From assembly GCA_965214325.1 (NCBI GenBank), contig CBDCBG010000006.1, forward strand, positions 1,426,001-1,490,000: DNA of 64,000 bases, in the 5' to 3' direction. Below the pieces are notes generated by a model. It was given only the letters and a program-made list of their open reading frames with translations. It was not told the DNA's origin and did no database searches. Positions 51,962-60,912 of this stretch are shown in pieces. Source of the DNA: JAJEFO01 sp965214325. Its GTDB lineage: Bacteria; Pseudomonadota; Alphaproteobacteria; Rhodobacterales; Rhodobacteraceae. Both the position numbers and the translations under genes were made by a program. Position 1 is the first letter of the stretch. Each line of letters starts with the position of its first letter.

Positions 51962-52176
51962 TTGAATCGATAGTTGATCCGGCCTTTCGACAGATCGTAA
52001 GGCGTCATTTCCACCTGCACCCGGTCGCCGGCAAGAACCCGGATTCGGTTCTTTCGCATCTTGCCCGCCGTATGCGCGATGATCTCATGGCCATTTTCAA
52101 GCTCGACCCGGAATGTCGCGTTCGGCAGGAGTTCCTTCACAACACCGGGAAATTCGAGCAATTCCTCTTTGGCCAT
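51958..52176 (-). CDS. infA: Translation initiation factor IF-1
   Basis: 72 residues (MAKEELLEFPGVVKELLPNA to SKGRINYRFK), one S1 domain, the normal IF-1 length. ATG 52176 follows GGAGGAATC. It binds the 30S A site during initiation. Confidence 0.95.
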   Translation of the reverse strand: MAKEELLEFPGVVKELLPNATFRVELENGHEIIAHTAGKMRKNRIRVLAGDRVQVEMTPYDLSKGRINYRFK

Positions 52177-52273
52177 GATTCCTCCTGTTTTGACTGCCTG
52201 ATCGTCAGGCGCGGCGACTATGTGTGGCGACCGGGTCCGAATCAAGCCCCAAATCGCATGAAGGCCTGAATAG

Positions 52274-52747
52274 TCATGTGGTCGTGCCCGACCGTGAAGC
52301 CGTGGCGAAACCGAAGCGTTCAAGCATCCGCGTCCTGATCTGGTCGCGCGCCTCACGATAGCTCTTGAGCTTTTCGTCTCTCGCCTCGCCAAGCCCCGTG
52401 GGATCCAGCACGGGCCAGTATTCGACTTCAAGGTGAAAGTACCTGGTCAGTTCCAAGGCCCTTCTCTGCGAGGCCGGGCTCAACGCGACGACAAGGTCGA
52501 ACGCTGCAAGGTCGTCGCCCCAGTCCTGCATTTCGTCGAAGCTTCGCGAGCGATGGCGGGCAAGCTCAATGCCGATTTCCTCGCAAACGGCAATCGAGAA
52601 CCCGTCAATCTCCATGTCGTTGTAGACGCCTGCAGACTGCACGTAGATTTCCTGGCCATAGAATTTCTTCATCATCCCCTCAGCCATCGGCGAGCGGACT
52701 GCATTGTGATCGCAGCAAAAAAGGACCGACGTGGGATGGTCCGCCAC
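52274..52747 (-). CDS. Low molecular weight phosphatase / arsenate reductase-like protein
   Basis: 157 residues. Active loop CDHNAVRSPMAEG (Cys x5 Arg) at about residues 12-19, the acid near ALSPASQRRALEL, and EYWPVLDPTGLGEARDEKLKSYREARDQI near the end. Protein-tyrosine phosphatase or ArsC; the place before infA is conserved in Rhodobacteraceae. Confidence 0.85.
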   Translation of the reverse strand: MADHPTSVLFCCDHNAVRSPMAEGMMKKFYGQEIYVQSAGVYNDMEIDGFSIAVCEEIGIELARHRSRSFDEMQDWGDDLAAFDLVVALSPASQRRALELTRYFHLEVEYWPVLDPTGLGEARDEKLKSYREARDQIRTRMLERFGFATASRSGTTT

Positions 52748-52751
52748 CAGG

Positions 52752-53231
52752 TCAGGCCCCGAAATGGAGAACGCAGATCAGGGTGAACAGGCGACGTGCA
52801 GTGTCGATGTCAAGCTCGACCTTGCCTTCAAGGCGTTCCTCGAGGATGCGCGCGCCCTCGTTGTGAATGCCTCGCCTCGCCATGTCGATCGCCTCGATCT
52901 GCCCCGGAGGAAGGCGCTTGACTGCATCGAAGTAGCTCTCGCAGATCTGGTAATAGTCTTTCACGACCTGACGAAACGGTCCCAGCGAAAGGCGGAATTC
53001 GACAGCAGGCTTGTCCGATTCCGTGCGAACTTCGAAGACGAGAAGCCGGTCATAAATGGCCAGTTGAAGTCGAAAGGGTCCCATCGGTGCCGATCTCGCA
53101 CCGGACGCCTTGACCGTGAACGAATTGTCTTCCAGCAGATCGAAGATCGCGACCCGACGTTCCTGTTCGATCTCCGGCGTCGGGGGCGGCAGCGCACTGT
53201 CGTCAATTTCTATGTGTACGATCCGGGACAT
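52752..53231 (-). CDS. UPF0262 family protein
   Basis: 159 residues from ATG 53231 (MSRIVHIEIDDSALPPPTPE). LSLGPFRQVVKDYYQICESYFDAVKRLPPGQIEAIDMARRGIHNEGA is the family core, seen here from LSLGPFRQVVKDY to IDMARRGIHNEGA. Function unknown, restricted to alphaproteobacteria. Stop is 4 bp from the start of the phosphatase gene. Confidence 0.9.
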   Translation of the reverse strand: MSRIVHIEIDDSALPPPTPEIEQERRVAIFDLLEDNSFTVKASGARSAPMGPFRLQLAIYDRLLVFEVRTESDKPAVEFRLSLGPFRQVVKDYYQICESYFDAVKRLPPGQIEAIDMARRGIHNEGARILEERLEGKVELDIDTARRLFTLICVLHFGA

Positions 53232-53551
53232 GTTGGCGGAGATACGGGAAGCGCCGGCATTTTCAATAGGAAACCAACCGAAGACCCGTGTTCGACACTC
53301 CTGCGGATTGCGGTCACAACGGATGACCAACGCCAATGCACGCATGCAAAGAGCGCACGGCGATTGCCCGCGGGGGCGCAACAGTCATGCCAGCCGGCTC
53401 GGAAACCCACGCGGCGTCATGGCAATGCAGCGGCCGCAGCGTCTGGTGCCGCGGCGTCGAGTCCTGAGCGGTCAGCAACCGGCAGGCAGCGGCCCGCCAC
53501 CAAGGCGTTTGGCCTGCGTGAATCAGATGCGCCCGTTGCAACACGGCAACA
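53232..53551. other. 320 bp between hisD and UPF0262 genes, no gene seen
   Basis: Both neighbours are on the minus strand, so the promoter of the UPF0262-phosphatase-infA group is probably here. No clear open frame or motif. Confidence 0.4.
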
Positions 53552-54853
53552 CTATTCGTTCAACCGATCCAGCCGGGAGCTGACGCTCAACCCATGCGCC
53601 TGAAGCCGCTCGCTTTCCGCGAGCGCCACCGCCGTCGGACCGATCTCTCGAAGCGCCTCGGGGGTCATCCGAGACAGTGTCGTGCGTTTCATGAAGTCGA
53701 GGACCGACAGGGCGGACGAAAAGCGGGCCGTGCGTGCGGTCGGCAGAACGTGGTTCGGGCCTCCGACATAGTCACCGATCGCCTCGGGCGTCCAGGCGCC
53801 GAGGAAGATCGCCCCGGCGTGCCTTATGTTCGGGATCAATTGCTCAGGGTCGCTGACGCAAAGTTCCAGATGCTCTGGAGCGATGTCATCCGCCAACGCG
53901 GCCGCTTCGCCCAGGTCCTGCACCAGGATGACGGCACCGTTGCGCTCCCAGCTCGCTGCCGCGATTTCACGCCTGTCGAGCAGCTTCAGATGCTCCTCGA
54001 TTGATTCAACAACCAGTTCGGCCAGTGTCGGATCGGTCGTTATCAGTATGGCCTGCGCACTCTCGTCATGCTCCGCCTGGCTGAGCAGATCGAGCGCGAT
54101 CCAGTTTGGATCATTTGACTTGTCCGCGATGACCAGAATCTCCGACGGGCCTGCAATCATGTCGATGCCGACCCGCCCGAAGACCTGCCGCTTTGCCGCA
54201 GCCACGTAAACGTTGCCAGGCCCGGTGATCTTGTCGACGGGCATGACGGTTTCCGTCCCGTAGGCGAGGGCTGCAACTGCCTGGGCGCCGCCGAGCCTGA
54301 GGATCGTTTCGATGCCGGACAGCCTTGCGGCAACGAGCACCGACGGGCTGAGTGCGCCATGCGGCGCCGGCACGGTCATGACCAGGCGCTCGACCCCGGC
54401 AACCTGCGCCGGGATGGCATTCATCAAGACCGACGACGGATAGCTCGCCTGCCCGCCTGGCACATAGAGTCCCGCCGACTTCACGGGCGTCCAGCGCCAG
54501 CCGAGCGTTGCGCCGGTCTCATCGGTCCAGAGCGCATCGTCCGGCCGCTGACGCTCGTGATACGCACGGATGCGCGATGCCGCGAGTTGCAGCGCGTCGA
54601 GTTCGCGCGAACCAATCCCCGAATTTGCAGTCTCGATTTCTTCCTCGGAAACGGCGAATTCGTCCGGTTTCAGCTCCAGATGATCAAATTTGGCGGTGAG
54701 TTCCACCAACGCCTCGTCGCCACGCGCACGCACGTCGGCAATGATCCCGGCCACGGCCTGGTTCACGTTCGGTGCGTCCTCGCGCTTCAAGGACAGGAGC
54801 GCGCGAAACCCGCTTTCGAAATCCGGATCCGTCGTGTCAAGAAAATGCGCCAT
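53552..54853 (-). CDS. hisD: Histidinol dehydrogenase
   Basis: 433 residues, normal length. Signature ITGPGNVYVAAAKRQVFGRVGIDMIAGPSEILVIAD, seen from GPGNVYVAAAKR on, with AEHDESAQAILITTD, and the conserved EHLELCVSD and GPNHVLPTARTARF with catalytic Glu/His and zinc ligands. Last two steps of histidine synthesis. hisA is nearby at 57119. Confidence 0.96.
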   Translation of the reverse strand: MAHFLDTTDPDFESGFRALLSLKREDAPNVNQAVAGIIADVRARGDEALVELTAKFDHLELKPDEFAVSEEEIETANSGIGSRELDALQLAASRIRAYHERQRPDDALWTDETGATLGWRWTPVKSAGLYVPGGQASYPSSVLMNAIPAQVAGVERLVMTVPAPHGALSPSVLVAARLSGIETILRLGGAQAVAALAYGTETVMPVDKITGPGNVYVAAAKRQVFGRVGIDMIAGPSEILVIADKSNDPNWIALDLLSQAEHDESAQAILITTDPTLAELVVESIEEHLKLLDRREIAAASWERNGAVILVQDLGEAAALADDIAPEHLELCVSDPEQLIPNIRHAGAIFLGAWTPEAIGDYVGGPNHVLPTARTARFSSALSVLDFMKRTTLSRMTPEALREIGPTAVALAESERLQAHGLSVSSRLDRLNE

Positions 54854-54913
54854 TGGTGACCTCCTGCCGACTCATAGCCGTGTGCAAGGGAGCAATCCAG
54901 CCCGGGTCCGATG

Positions 54914-55396
54914 TCACTCCGGGTGCTCGGGCGTTCGTCGGGAAGGCGCTTCATATGTGCATGTGACATCCTGCAAGGTGATGTTGATCGCCTCGACCTC
55001 GACTTCAACGGCCGCGTCGCCCGCAAATGTCAGCACCGCGCGACCGGTCCCGTCCTCTTCAGGCTCGAACCTGAGCATCAACAGGGACAGCACGATGTCC
55101 TGCGACGCCTCCGGCGCTGGCCCCTGCCGCCTGACCGCGATCGCGTCATCCACGGCGAGGACCGCCTGCACACGCTCCAGGTGCCTGTTGCGCTGCTCTC
55201 CCCGCATCAAGGTTTCCCAGCGGAAGCGATTGATCAGGCACGCGAAGCGCCGCCTCTTGTGATCCCAAGTCATCTCGCTTGCCGGCAGGATCGCGTCCTG
55301 GACAAGTGCGGACACGACTTGCAGGTCCTCGACGTCATCCGCACGCAGTTTCAGCGGATGTTCCGAAGCCTCCCGGGCTCTCTCGCCCTTCGCCAT
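54914..55396 (-). CDS. DUF2948 family protein
   Basis: 160 residues. EHPLKLRADDVEDLQVVSALVQDAI, MTWDHKRRRFACLINRFRWE and ITLQDVTCTYE near the end are the features of this alphaproteobacterial family of unknown role, always near murA and hisD. Start overlaps the murA stop (TGATG). Confidence 0.88.
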   Translation of the reverse strand: MAKGERAREASEHPLKLRADDVEDLQVVSALVQDAILPASEMTWDHKRRRFACLINRFRWETLMRGEQRNRHLERVQAVLAVDDAIAVRRQGPAPEASQDIVLSLLMLRFEPEEDGTGRAVLTFAGDAAVEVEVEAINITLQDVTCTYEAPSRRTPEHPE

Positions 55397-56661
55397 CAGC
55401 TCGCGATCCTCTCGATCCTCGCGCCCACCGAGCCCAGCTTCTCTTCAACGTGCTCGTACCCACGGTCAAGGTGGTACACGCGGTTGACCACCGTCTCGCA
55501 CTCGGCGCCAAGGCCCGCCAGGATCAGTGACACGGATGCACGAAGATCCGTTGCCATGACGGGAGCGCCCTTCAGGCGCTCAACGCCCGTAACCGTCGCA
55601 GTTCCGCCCCGCACGTCGATTTCCGCGCCCATGCGCATCAGTTCCGGCGCATGCATGAAGCGGTTTTCGAAGATCGTCTCTTCGAGCCTGCTCACGCCAT
55701 CCGCGATGCACAGCAGTGCCATCATCTGCGCCTGCAAGTCGGTCGGAAACCCCGGATACGGCTCAGTCCGGACGTCGATCGGACGAACGCGATCGTTGCC
55801 GCGCGCTACCTTGATCCCTCGCCCCGTTTCCTCGACCGAGGCGCCAGCCTCCTCAAGCCTGTCCACCACGGTCCGGACCAGATCCATCCGCCCGCCGAGG
55901 CACTCCACCTCGCCACCGCAGATTGCAGGCGCCATCATGTAGGTCCCAAGCTCGATCCGGTCGGCGATCACCGTGTGCCTGGCTCCTCCCAGCCGGCTTG
56001 CACCCTCAACGGTGATGGTCGAAGTGCCGGCGCAGTCGATCGCCGCGCCCATCGCCGTCAGGCATTCGGCCAGATCAACGATCTCGGGCTCGCATGCCGC
56101 GTTTTCGATGACCGTCGTGCCCTTTGCCAGCGTCGCGGCCATCAGGACATTTTCGGTCGCGCCGACGCTTGCAATCCTGAGCGTCACCTTCGCGCCCTTC
56201 AATCCCTTCGGCGCGGTTGCGTGAAGATACCCGTCCTTCAACTCGATTTTCGCGCCCAGAGCCTCAAGCGCAGCGACATGAACATCCATCGGGCGCGCTC
56301 CGATGGCGCATCCGCCCGGCAGGGAAACTATGGCCTGACCCTCCCGCGCAAGAAGCGGGCCGAGCACGAGGTTCGACGCACGCATTTTCCGCACGATGTC
56401 ATACTCCGCAGTTGTGGAAACCTGGCCACCCGAGGACATGGTGATGACCTTGCCGCCGTCGGACGCCTGTACATGCACCCCCAGCGACCGCAGCAGCAGA
56501 CCCATCGCATCGATGTCCGACAGGCACGGCGCGTTCATCAGGACAAGAGGCTCTTCTGTCAGCAGCGTCGCTGGCATCAATGCCAGACACGAGTTCTTTG
56601 CGCCCGCGATCGGAATCTGGCCCTTGAGCCTGACTCCCCCCGTAACAACTATGGAATCCAT
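55396..56661 (-). CDS. murA: UDP-N-acetylglucosamine 1-carboxyvinyltransferase
   Basis: 421 residues. GGVRLKGQIPIAGAKNSCLALMPATLL at the start, Cys of PGGCAIGARPMDVH at the phosphoenolpyruvate site, and RTEPYPGFPTDLQAQMMAL near residue 300, all MurA features. First committed step of peptidoglycan synthesis. Preceded by a 50-codon gene whose TAA overlaps this ATG. Confidence 0.95.
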   Translation of the reverse strand: MDSIVVTGGVRLKGQIPIAGAKNSCLALMPATLLTEEPLVLMNAPCLSDIDAMGLLLRSLGVHVQASDGGKVITMSSGGQVSTTAEYDIVRKMRASNLVLGPLLAREGQAIVSLPGGCAIGARPMDVHVAALEALGAKIELKDGYLHATAPKGLKGAKVTLRIASVGATENVLMAATLAKGTTVIENAACEPEIVDLAECLTAMGAAIDCAGTSTITVEGASRLGGARHTVIADRIELGTYMMAPAICGGEVECLGGRMDLVRTVVDRLEEAGASVEETGRGIKVARGNDRVRPIDVRTEPYPGFPTDLQAQMMALLCIADGVSRLEETIFENRFMHAPELMRMGAEIDVRGGTATVTGVERLKGAPVMATDLRASVSLILAGLGAECETVVNRVYHLDRGYEHVEEKLGSVGARIERIAS

Positions 56662-56813
56662 TATTCAGCCTGCCCCTCGCTCTTGACCTTGTCCTTCCGA
56701 ACCCGAGCCTGAGCCTTGCGCCTCTTCAGATTGGCCCTGAGCGCCGCCTTCAGGCGATCCTCACGGGCTTCAGCTCGTCCGCGGTCGCTCCCGGAAGGTG
56801 TCTTTCTGCCCAT
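56661..56813 (-). CDS. Small basic conserved protein upstream of murA
   Basis: 50 residues, 40 percent charged (MGRKTPSGSDRGRAEAREDR, then LKAALRANLKRRKAQARVRK). Its TAA overlaps the murA ATG as TAATG, so it is translated as part of the same unit. I recall comparable short Lys/Arg-rich proteins with RANLxRRKAQAR before murA in Rhodobacteraceae; function unknown. Confidence 0.7.
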   Translation of the reverse strand: MGRKTPSGSDRGRAEAREDRLKAALRANLKRRKAQARVRKDKVKSEGQAE

Positions 56814-56907
56814 CCTGACTGCTTATCCCAGGCACAGATGACCGTCCAGATCAGGCTTGCGTGACATGGCGATTGCCATTATTCCCCGCGCACATTCGTC
56901 GCTTGGC

Positions 56908-56982
<75 letters not shown>

Positions 56983-57118
56983 CCCGACGACCCGTTTTCA
57001 TTCCAACTTGACCGTCTCTGCAGCCAAGGAGCCGACGAAGACGGGACCGTGGCGCCAAAGGCGCTTGCCCCGTCTTCCTGCAGCGGGCAAGAGGGCTCAA
57101 CGAATCCGGACCGCGACC

Positions 57119-57838
57119 ATGATCCTTTACCCTGCCATCGACCTGAGAGACGGGCTTTGCGTCCGGCTGCTCAAGGGCGACATGAGCGAAGCCACGGTAT
57201 TCAATGACGATCCCGGCGCACAAGCGGCGACATTCGAGGCAGCCGGCGCCGAGTGGCTCCATATCGTCGACCTGAACGGCGCATTTGCCGGACATCCCGT
57301 CAACGCGTCCGCCGTCGAGTCAATCCTTCGCTCGGTTACCGTCCCCGCCCAGCTTGGCGGCGGCATTCGCGACATGGCAACGATCGAGAACTGGTTTGGG
57401 AAGGGCCTCGCCCGCGTCGTGCTCGGCACGGTCGCTGCCGAGAACCCGGACCTCGTCCGCGAGGCTGCGCGGGCGTTCCCGGGCAGGATTGCGGTCGGCC
57501 TCGACGCCCGTGGCGGGAATGTCGCGACACGCGGCTGGGCGGAAGAGACGAAAATGACTGTAACCGATCTCGCCCAAGCCTACGAAAACGCCGGGATCGC
57601 CGCCATCATTCACACCGACATTGACCGGGACGGCGCCATGGGCGGCCCAAATGTCAACGCGACCGAAACGCTTGCCCGAAAGGTTCAAGTCCCGGTCATC
57701 GCAAGCGGAGGTGTCTCGTCCCTGGAAGACCTCATCCGGCTCCGCGACACGAAGGTCATAGCCGGGGCGATCTCGGGCCGCGCACTCTATGACGGCACGA
57801 TCAACCTCCGGGAAGCATTGGCCGCCCTTTCCACCTGA
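57119..57838 (+). CDS. hisA: Phosphoribosylformimino-5-aminoimidazole carboxamide ribotide isomerase
   Basis: 239 residues. TIM barrel with the catalytic Asp in LYPAIDLRDGLCVRL, Asp of AVGLDARGG, LGGGIRDMATIENWF, HTDIDRDGAMGGPN and ASGGVSSLEDLI. Converts ProFAR to PRFAR in histidine synthesis. Stands alone here; hisH and hisF are not in the window. Confidence 0.95.
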   Translation: MILYPAIDLRDGLCVRLLKGDMSEATVFNDDPGAQAATFEAAGAEWLHIVDLNGAFAGHPVNASAVESILRSVTVPAQLGGGIRDMATIENWFGKGLARVVLGTVAAENPDLVREAARAFPGRIAVGLDARGGNVATRGWAEETKMTVTDLAQAYENAGIAAIIHTDIDRDGAMGGPNVNATETLARKVQVPVIASGGVSSLEDLIRLRDTKVIAGAISGRALYDGTINLREALAALST

Positions 57839-58011
57839 ACGGATCCGGCACGAACAAGTCCTCCAGGCAGCTTCAGTTCCTGTCCGGCTCGGATTCGCGA
57901 TGGGACGATGCAAGCCTTGCAGTCACGCATTGCACCGCTGGTCCGGCCGTATGCGGGGGGTCGCGGCAAAGCCAGCGCTGCGATTGCCGGGAAGGCGGTT
58001 CCTGGCTCAGT

Positions 58012-58251
58012 TCACCCAGAGCCGTCCGAATCCGATTTGACGCCCGGATCCGCCTTGCCGATTCCCCGGAACACGGCACGAAAGGGAAGAACCCACAGGA
58101 TGCCCAACGCCAGATAAATCAGGAGTTCGGCCCAAACTGCAGGACGGTCCAAGGCACTGACGGCCATAGACGCGACGGCGATGTAGGCCGGCAAGCCAAG
58201 AAGCAGGATCACCAATGCCCACCGCCTCCGCGCCTTCCACGACAGTGCCAT
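58012..58251 (-). CDS. DUF2842 small membrane protein
   Basis: 79 residues from ATG 58251 (MALSWKARRRWALVILLLGL). Two membrane helices (ALVILLLGLPAYIAVASMAV and LLIYLALGILWVLPF), then RGIGKADP. Found next to purA in Rhodobacteraceae; role unknown. Starts 13 bp after the purA stop. Confidence 0.88.
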   Translation of the reverse strand: MALSWKARRRWALVILLLGLPAYIAVASMAVSALDRPAVWAELLIYLALGILWVLPFRAVFRGIGKADPGVKSDSDGSG

Positions 58252-58264
58252 CTCCGCCCCTTGT

Positions 58265-59557
58265 TCAGTCGGCAAACGGGTCGGTCACGAGAATCGTGTC
58301 GTCCCGCTCGGGGCTGGTTGACAGCAACGCGACGGGACACTCGATCAATTCCTCGATCCGCCGCGCATACTTCACGGCCGAACCGGGCAGGTCGGTCCAG
58401 CTTCGTGCACCTGCCGTCGAATCCGACCATCCTTTCATGACTTCGTAGACTGGCGTCACCCGGGCCTGCTTGTCCGCGGCAGTCGGAAGGTGATCAAGGA
58501 ATGCACCGTCAAGCTCGTAGCCGGTGCAGATCTTCAGTTCCTTGAAACCGTCCAGCACGTCCAGCTTCGTCAACGCGATGCCCGAAACACCGGATGTCGC
58601 GCAGGTCTGCCGGACAAGCACCGCGTCAAACCAGCCGCAACGGCGCTTCCGGCCGGTCGTGGTTCCGAATTCTCGGCCACGCTCGCCAAGACGCTGCCCG
58701 ACAGCATCGTGGAGCTCGGTCGGAAACGGGCCCTCGCCAACCCGGGTCGTGTATGCCTTGACGATGCCAAGGACAAAGTCCACTGATCCAGGCCCCATTC
58801 CAGTGCCCGTCGCCGCCTGCCCGGCGATGACGTTTGACGACGTCACGAACGGATAGGTTCCGAAATCAATGTCCAGAAGCGCGCCCTGCGCCCCTTCGAA
58901 CAGGATTCGGTCTCCCCGCTTCTTGCGATCGTTCAGGATCTTCCAGACCGGTGCCGCGTATGCCAGCACCTTCGGGGCGATCTCGTTCAGGCTGGACAGC
59001 AGCGCGTCGCGATCAACCCGTTCGAGCCCAAGACCACGTCTCAGCGCATCGTGATGCACCAGCAGGCGGTCCACCCGCTTTTCCAGCGTCCCTGCATCCG
59101 CCAGGTCGGCCACGCGCACCACGCGCCTTCCGACCTTGTCCTCGTACGCAGGACCGATGCCACGTCCGGTCGTTCCGATCCTGACGACGTTGTTCTGCAC
59201 TTCACGTGCCCGGTCGAGCTCACCGTGAAGCGGCAGGATCAGGGGCGCGTTCTCGGCAATCATCAGGGTGTCGGGGCTGACCTCGATTCCCTGCTGGCGG
59301 ACCGTCTCGATCTCGTCGACCAGATGCCACGGATCAAGGACGACACCGTTTCCGATGACCGAGAGCTTTCCACCCCTCACGACGCCGGACGGCAATGCGT
59401 GAAGCTTGTAGACCTCACCGTCGATCACCAACGTATGGCCAGCATTGTGCCCGCCCTGAAACCGGCAGATGACATCTGCACGTTCACTCAGCCAGTCGAC
59501 GATCTTGCCTTTTCCTTCGTCGCCCCACTGAGTGCCTACCACGACCACATTTGCCAT
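58265..59557 (-). CDS. purA: Adenylosuccinate synthetase
   Basis: 430 residues from ATG 59557, which follows CAGGAGGTGCCC. GDEGKGKIVDWLSE (catalytic Asp, P-loop), FQGGHNAGHTLV (catalytic His), FEGAQGALLDIDFGTYPFVTSSN, seen from FEGAQGALLDID, and RKRRCGWFDAV. Makes adenylosuccinate from IMP and Asp. Confidence 0.96.
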   Translation of the reverse strand: MANVVVVGTQWGDEGKGKIVDWLSERADVICRFQGGHNAGHTLVIDGEVYKLHALPSGVVRGGKLSVIGNGVVLDPWHLVDEIETVRQQGIEVSPDTLMIAENAPLILPLHGELDRAREVQNNVVRIGTTGRGIGPAYEDKVGRRVVRVADLADAGTLEKRVDRLLVHHDALRRGLGLERVDRDALLSSLNEIAPKVLAYAAPVWKILNDRKKRGDRILFEGAQGALLDIDFGTYPFVTSSNVIAGQAATGTGMGPGSVDFVLGIVKAYTTRVGEGPFPTELHDAVGQRLGERGREFGTTTGRKRRCGWFDAVLVRQTCATSGVSGIALTKLDVLDGFKELKICTGYELDGAFLDHLPTAADKQARVTPVYEVMKGWSDSTAGARSWTDLPGSAVKYARRIEELIECPVALLSTSPERDDTILVTDPFAD

Positions 59558-59786
59558 GGGCACCTCCTGCCAAACGTCCGCTCTATAGCGAGACCTTGCG
59601 CCGCAAAAAAGGCCGAATGCGCATCGCATGCGAATGACGTCAATTTCAGATCGCCCGTCCATTGCGGAGTTCAGCGCACTCCGATGCCAGCCACCAGGTC
59701 GCGGGATGCCAGCGCCCGCACCGATTGATCTTGTCCAGGCGGCGGTGCCCGGCTAGGCAGATGACGGTTGCAGCAAGGAAATCGAG

Positions 59787-60752
59787 ATGTCGGACGTGCC
59801 GGAATTTCATGACAGGATGCTGTCCCTGGGCCTTGCCCGCGTGAGCGAGGCGGCCGCGCTGGCTTCCGCCCGACTGATCGGTCGCGGAAACGAAAAGGCG
59901 GCGGACCAGGCGGCGGTGGACGCGATGCGAACACAGCTCAACCAACTGGAAATCCGGGGGGTTGTTGTCATCGGCGAGGGCGAGCGCGACGAGGCGCCGA
60001 TGCTGTACATCGGCGAGAGTGTCGGCACGGGCGCAGGTCCGGAAGTGGATATCGCGCTTGATCCGCTTGAAGGCACGACGCTGACGGCCAAGGACATGCC
60101 GAACGCGCTGGCCGTGATAGCGATGGGTCCGCGCGGAACGATGCTTCATGCCCCGGACACCTACATGGAAAAGCTCGCGATCGGCCCGGGAATGCCTGAA
60201 GGCGTCGTCAGCCTGGACATGAGCCCGTCCGAACGCGTTGCGGCGATCGCCACGGCAAAGGCCTGCTCAACCCAGGACATCACGGTTTGCGTTCTGGAAC
60301 GCCCGCGGCATGAGGACATGATCGCGGACATCCGAACCACGGGGGCTGCCGTGCGCCTGATCACTGATGGAGATGTTGCCGCCGTGATTCACTGCGCGGA
60401 ACCGGACACCGGCATTGACATGTACATGGGTGCTGGCGGCGCACCGGAGGGCGTGCTAGCTGCCGCAGCGCTGAAGTGCATGGGCGGGCAGTTCCTTGGC
60501 CGATTGCGGTTTCGGAATGTTGCGGAGAATGAGCGCGCCAGATTGGCTGGCATCGAGGATCTCGACCGGGTGTATTCCAGGGACGAAATGGTGCAGGGCG
60601 ACGTGATCTTCGCGGCAACCGGCGTCACGGATGGTTCGATGCTGCCAGGAATCAGGCGCGAGCCGGGCTGGCTGACGGCCGAAACGGTTCTCATGCGCTC
60701 GAAGACCGGTTCCATGCGACGGATGACATATCGTCACCCGGTTGGAGATTGA
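59787..60752 (+). CDS. glpX: Fructose-1,6-bisphosphatase class II
   Basis: 321 residues. VIGEGERDEAPMLYIGESVG and IALDPLEGTTLTAKDMPNA carry the metal-binding residues, and GGAPEGVLAAAALKCMGGQ the substrate part. Gluconeogenesis. Divergent from purA with 229 bp between. Confidence 0.94.
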   Translation: MSDVPEFHDRMLSLGLARVSEAAALASARLIGRGNEKAADQAAVDAMRTQLNQLEIRGVVVIGEGERDEAPMLYIGESVGTGAGPEVDIALDPLEGTTLTAKDMPNALAVIAMGPRGTMLHAPDTYMEKLAIGPGMPEGVVSLDMSPSERVAAIATAKACSTQDITVCVLERPRHEDMIADIRTTGAAVRLITDGDVAAVIHCAEPDTGIDMYMGAGGAPEGVLAAAALKCMGGQFLGRLRFRNVAENERARLAGIEDLDRVYSRDEMVQGDVIFAATGVTDGSMLPGIRREPGWLTAETVLMRSKTGSMRRMTYRHPVGD

Positions 60753-60912
60753 CGGCGTCGGTGCAAATGGTCCGGCCGGGTGCCTCGAGGCTGCCTGAAA
60801 CGCGATGCAAGCATCGATCATCGGAAATAAGTTGATCACCATCCGGATGTGGGCTTTCACCTGCCGGTCCGCTCAGGTATCGTCTTCCAAATCCGTCTGA
60901 TCCAGGAAAACC